From Streptomyces sp. NBC_00091 (GTDB lineage: Bacteria; Actinomycetota; Actinomycetes; Streptomycetales; Streptomycetaceae), in contig NZ_JAPEMA010000001.1 of assembly GCF_026343185.1 (NCBI RefSeq), positions 5,270,001-5,334,000 on the forward strand: a stretch of 64,000 bases of DNA, given 5' to 3'. This document shows, in pieces, positions 1 through 9,359 of the stretch. Each line of letters opens with the position of its first letter. The stretch's first letter is position 1. A model generated the notes under the pieces. It had not been told where the DNA came from, searched no databases, and saw nothing but the letters and a program-made list of their open reading frames with translations. The position numbers were made by a program, and so were the translations under genes.

Positions 1-1041
<1,041 letters not shown>

Positions 1042-1111
1042 GTTGCTCGCGTCCACTGTGTTAGTTCTGAAGTAACGACCGTGTTTATGCCCGGTTGGTT
1101 AACTTCATAGT

Positions 1112-1230
1112 GTTTCGGTGGTCATAGCGTTAGGGAAACGCCCGGTTTACATTCCGAACCCGGAAGCTAAGCCTTTCAGCGCCGATGGTACTGCAGGGGG
1201 GACCCTGTGGGAGAGTAGGACGCCGCCGAA
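1112..1230 (+). rRNA. 5S ribosomal RNA
   Basis: A typical actinomycete 5S rRNA starting GTTTCGGTGGTCATAGC and ending near GGACGCCGCCGAAC, about 70 bases after the 23S end, so the operon order is 23S-5S. The two ends pair to form helix I. The CCCGGTTTACATTCCG segment seems to carry three T where I would expect two; this may be natural variation or a base-call matter. Confidence 0.95.
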
Positions 1231-1243
1231 CAATCATTGTGGG

Positions 1244-1274
1244 AAAGCCCCGCACCTCATGGTGCGGGGCTTTT
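1244..1274 (+). terminator. Rho-independent terminator of the rRNA operon
   Basis: A perfect hairpin: AAGCCCCGCACC pairs with GGTGCGGGGCTT around a TCAT loop, and the 3' arm runs into TTTT. It starts 13 bases after 5S, where an rrn terminator is expected. Confidence 0.93.
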
Positions 1275-1378
1275 CTGCGTTCTGGACCCTTGACGGGCCA
1301 GCGGCCCCGCTCGTGGACTCCTGTAGGGTCAGGGGGCATCGATTCGACCATTTCTAGCGTCACAGTGGAGGCCCCCGG

Positions 1379-1969
1379 GTGGAGGTCCAGGAGACTCGGG
1401 TTCAGACTGACCGAATTTTCACCATTCCGAACATCCTCAGCATGGCTCGTCTCGTCGGCGTGCCGCTGTTCCTCTGGCTGATCCTGGAGAGGTACGACGG
1501 ATGGGCGCTGGCCGTTCTCATGCTCAGCGGGATCAGTGACTACCTCGACGGAAAACTCGCGCGCCGCTGGAATCAGATCAGCAAACTGGGCCGGCTGCTG
1601 GACCCCGCTGCGGACCGTCTCTACGTCCTGACCACGCTCTTTGGCCTGACCTGGCGGGAGATCCTGCCCCTGTGGCTCACCGCGGCGCTGCTGGCCCGTG
1701 AGGCAATGCTGCTGGTCATGGTGTGGATCCTGCGCCGGCACGGCTATCCGCCGCCGCAGGTCAACTTCCTCGGCAAGGCCGCGACCTTCAACCTGATGTA
1801 TGCCTTCCCCCTCCTGCTGCTCAGTGACGGTACGGGCTGGTTGGCCTGGATGGCGTCCGTTTTCGGATGGGCGTTCGCAGGTTGGGGTACAACGCTCTAT
1901 TGGTGGGCAGGAATCCTTTACGTGGTGCAAGTCCGCCGTCTGGTCAGGGCGGATGCCACGGCCGATTGA
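1379..1969 (+). CDS. CDP-alcohol phosphatidyltransferase, cardiolipin synthase (eukaryotic-type) or PgsA-like
   Basis: A 196-residue membrane enzyme that transfers a phosphatidyl group from CDP-diacylglycerol to an alcohol. The family signature is complete: D54, D57-G58, A61-R62, G71, D75 and D79 (DxxDGxxARx8GxxxDxxxD). Several hydrophobic segments follow. The GTG start has GGAGG 7 bases upstream. The gene order (this gene, then a nucleotidyltransferase/mutase fusion) matches the Streptomyces coelicolor SCO1389-SCO1388 region, where SCO1389 was described as a eukaryotic-type cardiolipin synthase; it also matches pgsA2 in mycobacteria. Cardiolipin synthase is therefore the preferred reading, but the acceptor (phosphatidylglycerol or glycerol phosphate) cannot be settled from sequence alone. 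Confidence 0.85.
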   Translation: MEVQETRVQTDRIFTIPNILSMARLVGVPLFLWLILERYDGWALAVLMLSGISDYLDGKLARRWNQISKLGRLLDPAADRLYVLTTLFGLTWREILPLWLTAALLAREAMLLVMVWILRRHGYPPPQVNFLGKAATFNLMYAFPLLLLSDGTGWLAWMASVFGWAFAGWGTTLYWWAGILYVVQVRRLVRADATAD

Positions 1970-2070
1970 GCTCGCTCGGCGCCGGTACTGACGCGGAGGA
2001 GTAGCGGAGTATCCGTCCGAGACGGGTGAGGTCGGCTAGACCGTCATCTCTCTAGGAGGACTCTTCCGAC

Positions 2071-4569
2071 ATGAAGGCCGTCGTGATGGCCGGTGGCGAA
2101 GGTACGCGGCTTCGCCCCATGACCTCAAGCATGCCCAAGCCGCTCCTGCCGGTGGCGAACCGGCCGATCATGGAGCACGTGCTGAGGCTGCTCAAGCGGC
2201 ATGGGCTCAGCGAGACCGTGGTCACGGTGCAGTTTCTGGCGTCCCTCGTCAAGAACTACTTCGGTGACGGCGAGGAGCTCGGGATGGAGCTCACCTACGC
2301 CAACGAGGAGAAGCCACTCGGCACCGCCGGCAGCGTGAAGAATGCCGAGGAGGCCTTGAAGGACGACACGTTCCTCGTCATCTCGGGCGACGCGCTGACC
2401 GACTTCGACCTCACCGACCTCATCAATTTCCACAAGGAGAAGGGCGCACTGGTCACGGTGTGCCTGACCCGGGTGCCGAACCCGCTGGAATTCGGCATCA
2501 CCATCGTGGACGAGGAGGGGAAGGTCGAGCGCTTCCTCGAGAAGCCCACCTGGGGACAGGTGTTCTCGGACACCATCAACACCGGCATCTACGTGATGGA
2601 GCCGGAGATCTTCAACTACGTCGACCCGGACGTCTCGGTCGACTGGTCCGGCGACGTCTTCCCGCAGCTGATGAAGGAAGGCCGGCCGATCTACGGCTAC
2701 GTGGCCGAGGGCTACTGGGAGGACGTCGGCACGCACGAGAGCTACGTCAAGGCGCAGGCCGACGTGCTCGAGGGCAAGGTCCAGGTCGACATGGACGGCT
2801 TCGAGATCTCGCCCGGCGTGTGGATCGCCGAAGGAGCCGAGGTCAGCCCGGACGCGGTGCTGCGCGGGCCGCTGTACATCGGGGACTACGCCAAGGTCGA
2901 GGCCGGGGTGGAGATCCGAGAGCACACCGTCATCGGGTCGAACGTCGTCGTCAAGAGCGGGGCCTTCCTCCACAAGGCCGTCGTCCACGACAACGTCTAC
3001 ATCGGGCCGCACAGCAACCTGCGCGGCTGCGTCATCGGCAAGAACACCGACATCATGCGGGCCGCCCGGATCGAAGACGGAGCCGTCATCGGTGACGAGT
3101 GCCTGGTGGGTGAAGAATCCATTGTTCAGGGCAACGTACGGGTCTACCCGTTCAAGACGATCGAGGCCGGTGCCTTCGTCAACACCTCGGTGATCTGGGA
3201 GTCGCGCGGCCAGGCACACCTGTTCGGTGCCCGGGGCGTCTCCGGGATCCTGAACGTGGAGATCACACCCGAGCTGGTGGTGAAGCTGGCGGGCGCCTAC
3301 GCGACGACCCTGAAGAAGGGTGCGATCGTCACCACGGCCCGTGACCACTCCCGGGGCGCGAGAGCGCTCAAGCGGGCGGTGATCTCGGCGCTCCAGGCCA
3401 GCGCCATCGACGTGCGCGACCTGGAGAACGTACCGCTGCCGGTGGCCCGGCAGCAGACGGCCCGCGGCGCGGCCGGCGGGATCGTGATCCGGACCTCGCC
3501 CGGGGTGCCGGACTCGGTGGACATCATGTTCCTCGACGAGCGGGGAGCCGACCTCTCGCAGGCGCAGCAGCGCAAGCTGGACCGGGTGTACGCACGTCAG
3601 GAGTACCGGCGTGCCTTCCCCGGGGAGATCGGTGACCTGCAGTTCCCGTCGAGCGTCTTCGACTCGTACACGGGCTCGCTGCTGCGGCGGGTGGACACCA
3701 CCGGGATCGCCGATTCCGGGCTCAAGGTGGTCGTGGACGCCTCGAACGGCAGCGCCGGCCTCGTGCTGCCGAGCCTGCTCGGCCGGCTCGGCGTCGACGC
3801 GCTGACGATCAACCCCGGTCTCGACGAGTCCAGGCCGACCGAGACCCGGGAGACCCGGCGGGCCGGGCTGGTGCGGCTCGGGGAGATCGTGGCCTCGGCC
3901 CGGGCGGCCTTCGGGGTGCGGTTCGACCCGGTGGGCGAGCGGATCTCCCTGGTGGACGAGCGCGGGCGGATCATCGAGGACGACCGGGCGCTGCTCGTGC
4001 TCCTGGACCTGGTGGCCGCGGAGAAGCGCAGCGGCAAGGTGGCCCTGCCGGTGACCACGACGCGCGTCGCCGAGCAGGTGGCGGCGTACCACGGGACCCA
4101 GGTGGAGTGGACGACGACCTCGCCCGACGACCTGACCCGGGTGGGCCGTGAGGAGACCACGATCTTCGGCGGGGACGGCCGGGGCGGTTTCATCGTCCCG
4201 GAGTTCAGCAGCGTCTTCGACGGCTCGGCGGCCTTCGTGCAGCTGATCGGGCTGGTGGCGCGGACGCAGCTCACCCTGAGCCAGATCGACGCCCGCATTC
4301 CGCGCGCGCACGTGCTCAAGCGGGACGTGCCCACGCCGTGGGCGGCGAAGGGGCTCGTCATGCGGCGGGTCGTGGAGGCGGCCGGCGACCGGCAGGTGGA
4401 CACCACCGACGGGGTGCGCGTGGTGGAGGCCGACGGGCGGTGGGCGCTCGTCCTGCCGGACCCGGCGGAGGCGGTCACCCACCTGTGGGCCGAAGGTCCC
4501 GACGACGCCTCCGCGCAGGCGCTGCTCGACGAGTGGGGCGCGGTGGTGGACGGAGCCGGGCAGCACTGA
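2071..4569 (+). CDS. Sugar-nucleotidyltransferase / left-handed beta-helix / degenerate phosphomannomutase fusion
   Basis: An 832-residue cytoplasmic protein commonly annotated mannose-1-phosphate guanylyltransferase. Residues 1-235 are a nucleotidyltransferase domain ([12 protein letters not shown] near the start, then PKPLLPVAN). Residues about 250-360 are hexapeptide repeats. Residues about 385-830 resemble an alpha-D-phosphohexomutase. That last domain looks inactive: the catalytic TASHNP loop is RTSPGVP around S476, and the metal loop (usually DGDGDR-like) is DPVGER at 619-624. A strong AGGAGG precedes the ATG. Likely product is GDP-mannose or a related NDP-sugar for glycans or protein mannosylation; the substrate is not proven. 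The mutase domain may be regulatory or structural. Confidence 0.85.
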   Translation: MKAVVMAGGEGTRLRPMTSSMPKPLLPVANRPIMEHVLRLLKRHGLSETVVTVQFLASLVKNYFGDGEELGMELTYANEEKPLGTAGSVKNAEEALKDDTFLVISGDALTDFDLTDLINFHKEKGALVTVCLTRVPNPLEFGITIVDEEGKVERFLEKPTWGQVFSDTINTGIYVMEPEIFNYVDPDVSVDWSGDVFPQLMKEGRPIYGYVAEGYWEDVGTHESYVKAQADVLEGKVQVDMDGFEISPGVWIAEGAEVSPDAVLRGPLYIGDYAKVEAGVEIREHTVIGSNVVVKSGAFLHKAVVHDNVYIGPHSNLRGCVIGKNTDIMRAARIEDGAVIGDECLVGEESIVQGNVRVYPFKTIEAGAFVNTSVIWESRGQAHLFGARGVSGILNVEITPELVVKLAGAYATTLKKGAIVTTARDHSRGARALKRAVISALQASAIDVRDLENVPLPVARQQTARGAAGGIVIRTSPGVPDSVDIMFLDERGADLSQAQQRKLDRVYARQEYRRAFPGEIGDLQFPSSVFDSYTGSLLRRVDTTGIADSGLKVVVDASNGSAGLVLPSLLGRLGVDALTINPGLDESRPTETRETRRAGLVRLGEIVASARAAFGVRFDPVGERISLVDERGRIIEDDRALLVLLDLVAAEKRSGKVALPVTTTRVAEQVAAYHGTQVEWTTTSPDDLTRVGREETTIFGGDGRGGFIVPEFSSVFDGSAAFVQLIGLVARTQLTLSQIDARIPRAHVLKRDVPTPWAAKGLVMRRVVEAAGDRQVDTTDGVRVVEADGRWALVLPDPAEAVTHLWAEGPDDASAQALLDEWGAVVDGAGQH

Positions 4570-4679
4570 CCGGCGCGCGTCCGGTGCCGGACGCGATTTC
4601 GGTGGGCCGGGTGCGGGGAGTCACCCGGCCCGGCCCGCCGGACGAGCGCATTCGGTGTGGGCGGTGCCGACATGCGACG

Positions 4680-5585
4680 ATGTGCGGCATGTCGCAGCCT
4701 CCCAACAACCGGAGTTCGGCCACACCGCCCGCGCGCCCGGACGCGTCCATGTCGCTGCTGACGCACGTGATGGACCACAGCCTCGACGAGGGCTATGCGG
4801 AGGCCGCGGCCCGGCGCGAGGCGGACGGTACGGCGGGGCTGCCCCGTACCCTCAAGGCCAAGCTGGGGCTCGCGGCCGGGCTCGTCGTCGCCGCGATGGT
4901 GGTCACGCTGGGTGCCGCGCAGGCGCGGATAGCGGCGCCGGTGCTGGCCAAGGAGCGCCAGGAGCTGATCGACCGGGTGCAGCGTGCCGACGATCACGCG
5001 GACGGTCTTGAGCGGGACATGGAGCGGCTGCGGACCGAGGTCGCGGACCGGCAGCGCGCGGCGCTGAAGCAGCAGGTCGGCGAGCGGGGCAGGCTGGTGG
5101 AGTTGCTGGCGGGTGCAACCGAGGTGCGTGGTCCTGGCGTCAAGCTGGTGGTGGACGATGCCAAGGGCGCCTCGTCGGGCGGCGGTGGTGGCCCGCGCGA
5201 GAGCGCGGGGTTCTCGAACACCGGCCGGGTGAGGGACCGTGACATGCAGCGGATCGTCAACGGGCTCTGGCAGGCGGGCGCGGAGGCCGTCTCGATCAAC
5301 GGTCAGCGGCTGACGGCGCTGTCGGCGATCCGGGCCGCGGGTGACGCGATACTGGTCGACAACAAGCCGCTGGTGCCGCCGTACGAGGTGCTCGCGGTGG
5401 GTGACAAGAAGCGGCTCGGGACCACGTTCCAGGACTCCGTGGACGGTCAGTACCTGCACGTGCTGCAGGAGAGCTACGGGATTCGCTACAGCCTGTCCCC
5501 GATGGACGAGGTGAGGCTGCCGGCGGCGTCGAGTCTGACCGTCCGCACAGCCACAGCAGAAGAGCCGAAGAAGGGTGCATCGTGA
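4680..5585 (+). CDS. DUF881 family membrane protein (first copy)
   Basis: A 301-residue protein with a polar N-terminus, one membrane segment (about 61-81), a charged coiled-coil stretch (about 90-130) and a C-terminal DUF881 domain (ITINGQRL-type core: VSINGQRLTALSAIR). A poly-glycine insert (SSGGGGG) sits before the core. The ATG at 4680 is chosen because upstream residues are low-complexity read-through; ATG 4689 is the alternative. The stop overlaps the start of the next gene by four bases (GTGA). DUF881 genes often lie beside sbp in Gram-positive genomes, near division genes in Firmicutes. A role in envelope or division processes is inference. Confidence 0.85.
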   Translation: MCGMSQPPNNRSSATPPARPDASMSLLTHVMDHSLDEGYAEAAARREADGTAGLPRTLKAKLGLAAGLVVAAMVVTLGAAQARIAAPVLAKERQELIDRVQRADDHADGLERDMERLRTEVADRQRAALKQQVGERGRLVELLAGATEVRGPGVKLVVDDAKGASSGGGGGPRESAGFSNTGRVRDRDMQRIVNGLWQAGAEAVSINGQRLTALSAIRAAGDAILVDNKPLVPPYEVLAVGDKKRLGTTFQDSVDGQYLHVLQESYGIRYSLSPMDEVRLPAASSLTVRTATAEEPKKGAS

Positions 5586-5914
5586 TCGCGGTACTGGGCC
5601 TCGTGGCCGGAGTGGTGGTCGGGCTTCTGGTCCGGCCCGAAGTGCCGGCCGTGGTGGAGCCTTATCTGCCGATCGCCGTGGTGGCCGCGCTCGACGCGGT
5701 GTTCGGCGGTCTGCGCGCGATGCTGGACGGCATCTTCGTCGACAAGGTCTTCGTGGTGTCGTTCCTGTCGAACGTGGTCGTGGCCGCGCTGATCGTCTTC
5801 CTCGGAGACAAGCTGGGCGTCGGCTCGCAGCTGTCGACGGGTGTGGTCGTCGTCCTCGGCATCCGGATCTTCTCCAACGCCGCGGCCATCCGCCGGCACG
5901 TCTTCCGGGCGTGA
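5582..5914 (+). CDS. sbp: Small basic membrane protein (Sbp, DUF1290)
   Basis: A 110-residue protein made almost entirely of hydrophobic helices (about 1-18, 25-45, 58-75, 82-98) ending in a basic tail (IRRHVFRA). It matches the DUF1290 small basic protein family in length and in the core LPIAVVAALDAVFGGLRA. It starts with GTG overlapping the previous stop (GTGA), and its own stop touches a possible GTG for the next gene, so all three genes are likely translationally coupled. Sbp homologues sit between DUF881 genes in many actinobacteria. Its biochemical role is unknown. Confidence 0.9.
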   Translation: MIAVLGLVAGVVVGLLVRPEVPAVVEPYLPIAVVAALDAVFGGLRAMLDGIFVDKVFVVSFLSNVVVAALIVFLGDKLGVGSQLSTGVVVVLGIRIFSNAAAIRRHVFRA

Positions 5915-5919
5915 GGCCG

Positions 5920-6732
5920 ATGAGTACGGAAAACACCCCGCCCGGCGAGCCGGACGTACCCGAGCAGCCCGAATCCCGCTCCCCGCAGCCCGAGCCGGCC
6001 GTGCCGGAGGAGACCGGGCGCCAGCGCCTGGCGGCCGGGCTGTGGCCGCCGCGGTTCAGCCGGGCCCAACTGATCGTCGCGCTGCTGCTGTTCGTCCTGG
6101 GCCTCGGGCTCGCGATCCAGGTCCGCTCGAACAGCGACTCCAGCGCGCCGCTGCGCGGTGCCCGCCAGGAGGACCTCGTACGGATCCTCGACGAGCTGGA
6201 CGGGCGCACCCAGCGCCTGGAGGACGAGAAGCAGCAGCTGGACGACCAGCGCAAGGAGCTGCAGAGCAGCTCCAACCAGGCCGAGGAAGCGCGCAGACAG
6301 ACGGTTGAGAAGGAGCGCCAACTGGGCATCCTGGCCGGTACGGTGGCCGCACAGGGCCCGGGCATCACGCTGCGGATCACCGACACCAAGGGCCAGGTGC
6401 GGTCCGACCAGTTGCTGGACACCCTCCAGGAGCTGCGGGCGGCCGGGGCCGAGGCGATCCAGATCAACGGCGTGCGCATCGTGGCGGGCTCGTACTTTTC
6501 GGACGAGGGCGGCGGGATCGGGATCGACGGTAAGAAGATCACACAGCCCTATGAGTTCAAGGTGATCGGCAAACCGCAGGATCTGGAGCCGGCGCTCAAC
6601 ATCCCGGGTGGTGTCGTGCAGACCATGGAGAAGGAACAGGCCACGGTCGCCGTCACACGGTCGGCGAAGATCGTTGTGGATGCCTTGCGGGCTGCGAAGC
6701 AGCCTGACTACGCTCGGTCGTCATCGCCGTGA
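5920..6732 (+). CDS. DUF881 family membrane protein (second copy)
   Basis: A 270-residue paralogue of the 4680 gene. It has a proline/glutamate-rich cytoplasmic N-terminus (1-45), one membrane helix (about 48-67), a long coiled coil (about 80-130) and a DUF881 domain with IQINGVRIVAGSYF. The ATG at 5920 lies five bases after the Sbp stop. An in-frame GTG at 5911 would overlap that stop by four bases and is equally plausible, adding three residues. The DUF881-Sbp-DUF881 arrangement suggests a membrane complex with two related coiled-coil partners and a small multi-helix protein; this is inference. Confidence 0.85.
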   Translation: MSTENTPPGEPDVPEQPESRSPQPEPAVPEETGRQRLAAGLWPPRFSRAQLIVALLLFVLGLGLAIQVRSNSDSSAPLRGARQEDLVRILDELDGRTQRLEDEKQQLDDQRKELQSSSNQAEEARRQTVEKERQLGILAGTVAAQGPGITLRITDTKGQVRSDQLLDTLQELRAAGAEAIQINGVRIVAGSYFSDEGGGIGIDGKKITQPYEFKVIGKPQDLEPALNIPGGVVQTMEKEQATVAVTRSAKIVVDALRAAKQPDYARSSSP

Positions 6733-6922
6733 TGCGGAGTGGAATGTGGACAGGCTCACGCGGGCCGGTGCCTGCGGGGGGTCGACGCACGGAAGTCGCC
6801 GTGCGTGGTGGAAACTGTCTGGTGGTTACGGACGTTGTCAGAATGTCCGGGTCGGCAGGTGTGTGTATGCAGAGTTCGTCCTGCCCCACGGGCGGGTCTG
6901 TTTCGGTCAAGGGGAATCGCCC

Positions 6923-7756
6923 GTGAAGTTGTTTGAGAAGTTGTTCGGCAAGAAGAAGAACGAGGAAAGCGGTGCTGCGCGGCACCGCGCGGGGCAGCCG
7001 GATGCGGAAGGGCAGGGCGACAGGCCGCTCTTCCGCGACGAGGTGGCCGGCCCGGGTGACAATTCGGGCGCGTACGGCGCGTCGGCTGTTGACCCTGCCG
7101 GTTCCGGACGCATAGGTTTCGGTGAACCATCAACCTCAAGTGCGGGTGGAGGGTTTACCCCCGACCCGTATGCCACCAATGCCTCCGCGGGGCAGCCGCG
7201 GCGCGAGGAGCCGTCCATGTCGGCCGAGCAGACGTGTGGCAGGTGCGGGCACCGCAGCGATGCGGCGAGCCGTTTCTGCTCCAACTGCGGGGCGCCGCTG
7301 CGGCCGGGTCTGACGCCGGAGCGTGCCTCGGAGACCACGTCCACGATCTCGATCTCGGGCCTCGAGGCCTACGAGGCCGAGGCGTCGGGACAGCACGTGT
7401 CGTCCTCGCTCTCCCCCGAGGCCCAGGCCGCGGTGGAGGCGCTGCCCCCCGGTTCCGCCCTGCTGATCGTGCGGCGCGGACCCAACTCGGGCAGCCGCTT
7501 CCTGCTGGACGGCGAACTGACCACGGCGGGCCGGCACCCGCAGAGCGACATCTTCCTGGACGACATCACCGTCTCCCGTCTGCATGTCGAGTTCCGCAGG
7601 AGCCAGGACGGCGGCTTCACCGTCTCCGACGTGGGCAGCCTCAACGGCACGTACGTGAACCGTGAGCCGATCGACTCGGTCGCCCTGCACAACGGCGACG
7701 AGGTGCAGATCGGCAAGTACCGGCTGGTCTTCTACGCGAGCCTGCGGGGCATCTGA
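6923..7756 (+). CDS. garA: FHA-domain protein with zinc ribbon, GarA/OdhI-like
   Basis: A 277-residue cytoplasmic protein. A low-complexity N-terminus leads to a zinc ribbon (CGRC at 105-108, CSNC at 119-122), an ETTS phosphoacceptor motif (137-140) and a C-terminal FHA domain with the phosphothreonine-binding residues GR (203-204), SRLH (218-221) and N241-G242. Mycobacterial GarA and corynebacterial OdhI have the same ETTS motif followed by FHA; kinase phosphorylation there switches inhibition of 2-oxoglutarate dehydrogenase and glutamate dehydrogenase. Synteny (DUF881/Sbp upstream; MerR, DUF151, MerR, gcvP downstream) supports orthology. The N-terminal 100 residues and zinc ribbon are additions relative to GarA. 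The GTG start has AAGGGGA at suitable spacing. Confidence 0.85.
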   Translation: MKLFEKLFGKKKNEESGAARHRAGQPDAEGQGDRPLFRDEVAGPGDNSGAYGASAVDPAGSGRIGFGEPSTSSAGGGFTPDPYATNASAGQPRREEPSMSAEQTCGRCGHRSDAASRFCSNCGAPLRPGLTPERASETTSTISISGLEAYEAEASGQHVSSSLSPEAQAAVEALPPGSALLIVRRGPNSGSRFLLDGELTTAGRHPQSDIFLDDITVSRLHVEFRRSQDGGFTVSDVGSLNGTYVNREPIDSVALHNGDEVQIGKYRLVFYASLRGI

Positions 7757-7760
7757 CTCT

Positions 7761-7814
7761 CCCGGACACCGTCCGGGGGGACCCCCACCCCCGGACACCG
7801 TCCGGGGGGACCCC
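7761..7814 (+). repeat. Two copies of a 25-base GC-rich hairpin repeat
   Basis: The unit CCCGGACACCGTCCGGGGGG followed by ACCCC occurs at 7761-7785 and again at 7790-7814. Each copy folds as CCGGAC/GTCCGG. They fill the gap between the FHA gene and the MerR gene and could attenuate transcription or stabilise the mRNA between them. Confidence 0.75.
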
Positions 7815-7826
7815 AGGGAAGGTTCC

Positions 7827-8591
7827 ATGCTGCGTACCCCGACGGGCGGTGCCCCCAAGAACGGCACCGCCGGCTCGGCCGGGCAGCTGGTCAGCATCGG
7901 AACGGTGCTGACCATGCTGCGGGACGAGTTCCCCGAAGTGACCATTTCGAAGATCCGCTTCCTGGAGGCGGAGGGGCTCGTCGAGCCCAGGCGCACACCG
8001 TCCGGATACCGCAAGTTCAGCACGGGCGACGTGGAGCGGCTCGGGCGCATCCTGCGGCTGCAGCGTGACCACTACCTGCCGCTGAAGGTCATCCGGGAGC
8101 AGCTCGACGCGCTCGACCGAGGCGAGCAGATCCGCATCCCGGCGCCGGCCGCGCACGGGGAGTCCGTGGATCCCGCCGGTCCTTCCGCCGGGTACGGCGA
8201 GGCGGGCGGGGAGCGGCCCACGGTGGCCCGGGTGGGCCGGGCCGAGCTGATCGCCGCCGCGGAGGTGGACGAGGTGCAGCTCGTGGAGTGGGAGTCGTAC
8301 GGGCTCATCTCCGAGGCGCCGGGCGGTGGATTCGACGCCGAGACGGTCACCGTGGCCCGGCTGATCGCGGATCTCGGTCGATTCGGGCTCGAGCCCCGTC
8401 ACCTGCGGGGCATGAAGGCGGCGGCGGACCGGGAGGCCGGTCTGGTGGAGCAGCTCGTCGCCCCGCTGCGCCGCCACCGCAACCCGCAGACCCGGGCGCA
8501 TGCCGAGGCCACGACCAGGGAGCTCGCGGGGCTGTCCGTACGGCTCCACGAGGCCCTGGTCCAGACCGCTCTCGGGGTCCGTCTGCACTGA
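7827..8591 (+). CDS. ftsR: MerR-family regulator, FtsR / Rv1828 type
   Basis: A 254-residue DNA-binding protein. Residues about 20-95 are a MerR winged-helix domain (SISKIRFLEAEGLVEP-type recognition region: TISKIRFLEAEGLVEPRR; then PSGYRKFS). The C-terminal half (about 130-254) contains a second MerR-like fold (DEVQLVEWESYGLI), as in the Rv1828 family. No sensor cysteines are present. A good AGGGAAGG precedes the ATG. Corynebacterial FtsR, encoded at the same position after the FHA gene, activates ftsZ. The same target in Streptomyces is inference. Confidence 0.85.
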   Translation: MLRTPTGGAPKNGTAGSAGQLVSIGTVLTMLRDEFPEVTISKIRFLEAEGLVEPRRTPSGYRKFSTGDVERLGRILRLQRDHYLPLKVIREQLDALDRGEQIRIPAPAAHGESVDPAGPSAGYGEAGGERPTVARVGRAELIAAAEVDEVQLVEWESYGLISEAPGGGFDAETVTVARLIADLGRFGLEPRHLRGMKAAADREAGLVEQLVAPLRRHRNPQTRAHAEATTRELAGLSVRLHEALVQTALGVRLH

Positions 8592-8654
8592 CCGGACAGG
8601 TCCCGGGGGAGCCCCGACTACCCAAACCTGCCGGGCAGGTCCTAGGGTTGCTGT

Positions 8655-9128
8655 GTGAACGAGCTCGACGTTGTGGGTGTCCGGGTGGAAATGCCCTCCA
8701 ACCAACCGATCGTGCTCCTGCGTGAAGTGGGAGGCGACCGGTACCTCCCCATCTGGATCGGTCCTGGGGAGGCGACCGCCATTGCCTTCGCTCAGCAGGG
8801 CATGGCCCCTGCCCGGCCGCTGACGCACGACCTGTTCAAGGACGTGCTGGAGGCGGTCGGTGAGGAGCTCACCGAGGTCCGGATCACGGATCTGCGGGAG
8901 GGCGTCTTCTACGCGGAGCTGGTCTTCGCCAGTGGGGTGGAGGTGAGCGCGCGGCCGTCGGACGCCATAGCGCTGGCCCTGCGGACGGGGACGCCGATCT
9001 ACGGCAGTGACGGTGTGCTGGACGACGCCGGAATCGCCATTCCCGACGAGCAGGAGGACGAGGTGGAGAAGTTCCGCGAGTTCCTCGACCAGATCTCTCC
9101 CGAGGACTTCGGTACGGGCCCCCAGTAA
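8655..9128 (+). CDS. DUF151 bifunctional-nuclease-family protein
   Basis: A 157-residue cytoplasmic protein of the DUF151/BFN family (Rv1829 type). Hallmarks are LREVGGDRYLPIWIGPGEA near the N-terminus and the ASDAIALA-like segment SARPSDAIALALR, followed by an acidic tail. In-vitro nuclease activity has been reported for plant members; the bacterial function is unclear. It lies between two MerR genes in an arrangement conserved across actinobacteria. The start is GTG. The stop codon is the first TAA of a tandem repeat that continues downstream. Confidence 0.9.
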   Translation: MNELDVVGVRVEMPSNQPIVLLREVGGDRYLPIWIGPGEATAIAFAQQGMAPARPLTHDLFKDVLEAVGEELTEVRITDLREGVFYAELVFASGVEVSARPSDAIALALRTGTPIYGSDGVLDDAGIAIPDEQEDEVEKFREFLDQISPEDFGTGPQ

Positions 9129-9170
9129 TCGGCACAGTAATCGGCGCAGTAAACGGCGCAGCAGACGGCA
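9123..9170 (+). repeat. Four 12-base tandem repeats starting at a stop codon
   Basis: The unit CAGTAATCGGCA is repeated at 9123, 9135, 9147 and 9159 with drift (CAGTAATCGGCG, CAGTAAACGGCG, CAGCAGACGGCA). The first copy contains the DUF151 stop codon. The period is a multiple of three, so copies two and three also put TAA in the same frame. Confidence 0.85.
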
Positions 9171-9272
9171 GGGTCGCCGCAGGCGGGTCGCGTCGTCCAC
9201 CGGGAACTGTCAGCCCATTCGAGTAGCCTTTCCCCGCAATGGGGTACGGGAAACCACTCTCAGGGTGATTAT

Positions 9273-9290
9273 CACTCGGCGTGCCGAGTG
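9273..9290. promoter_or_regulatory. Perfect palindrome upstream of the second merR promoter, candidate operator
   Basis: CACTCGGC-GT-GCCGAGTG is an 8-base inverted repeat with a two-base centre. It ends 9 bases before the -35 box of the promoter at 9300. The most likely ligand is one of the flanking MerR proteins, by position only. Confidence 0.55.
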
Positions 9291-9299
9291 TGGCGATCG

Positions 9300-9328
9300 T
9301 TGACGCACCCCTGGTCACTGCCTACCTT
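9300..9328 (+). promoter_or_regulatory. Sigma-70-type promoter of the second merR gene
   Basis: TTGACG (9300-9305), 17-base spacer, TACCTT (9323-9328), 32 bases before the GTG start, with a GGACGGAGGG ribosome site in between. The match to the housekeeping (HrdB) consensus is good. Confidence 0.65.
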
Positions 9329-9359
9329 CAAGGTGGCAGGTCAAGGACGGAGGGTCGGC

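Noticed and set aside
1112..1230. Extra T in 5S rRNA (CCCGGTTTACATTCC)
   Set aside because: Could be normal variation or sequencing; the molecule otherwise folds normally, so not reported as unusual.
1290..1360. Promoter boxes (TTGACG, TAGGGT, TAGCGT) before the phosphatidyltransferase gene
   Set aside because: The -35-like and -10-like elements are not at usable spacing from each other.
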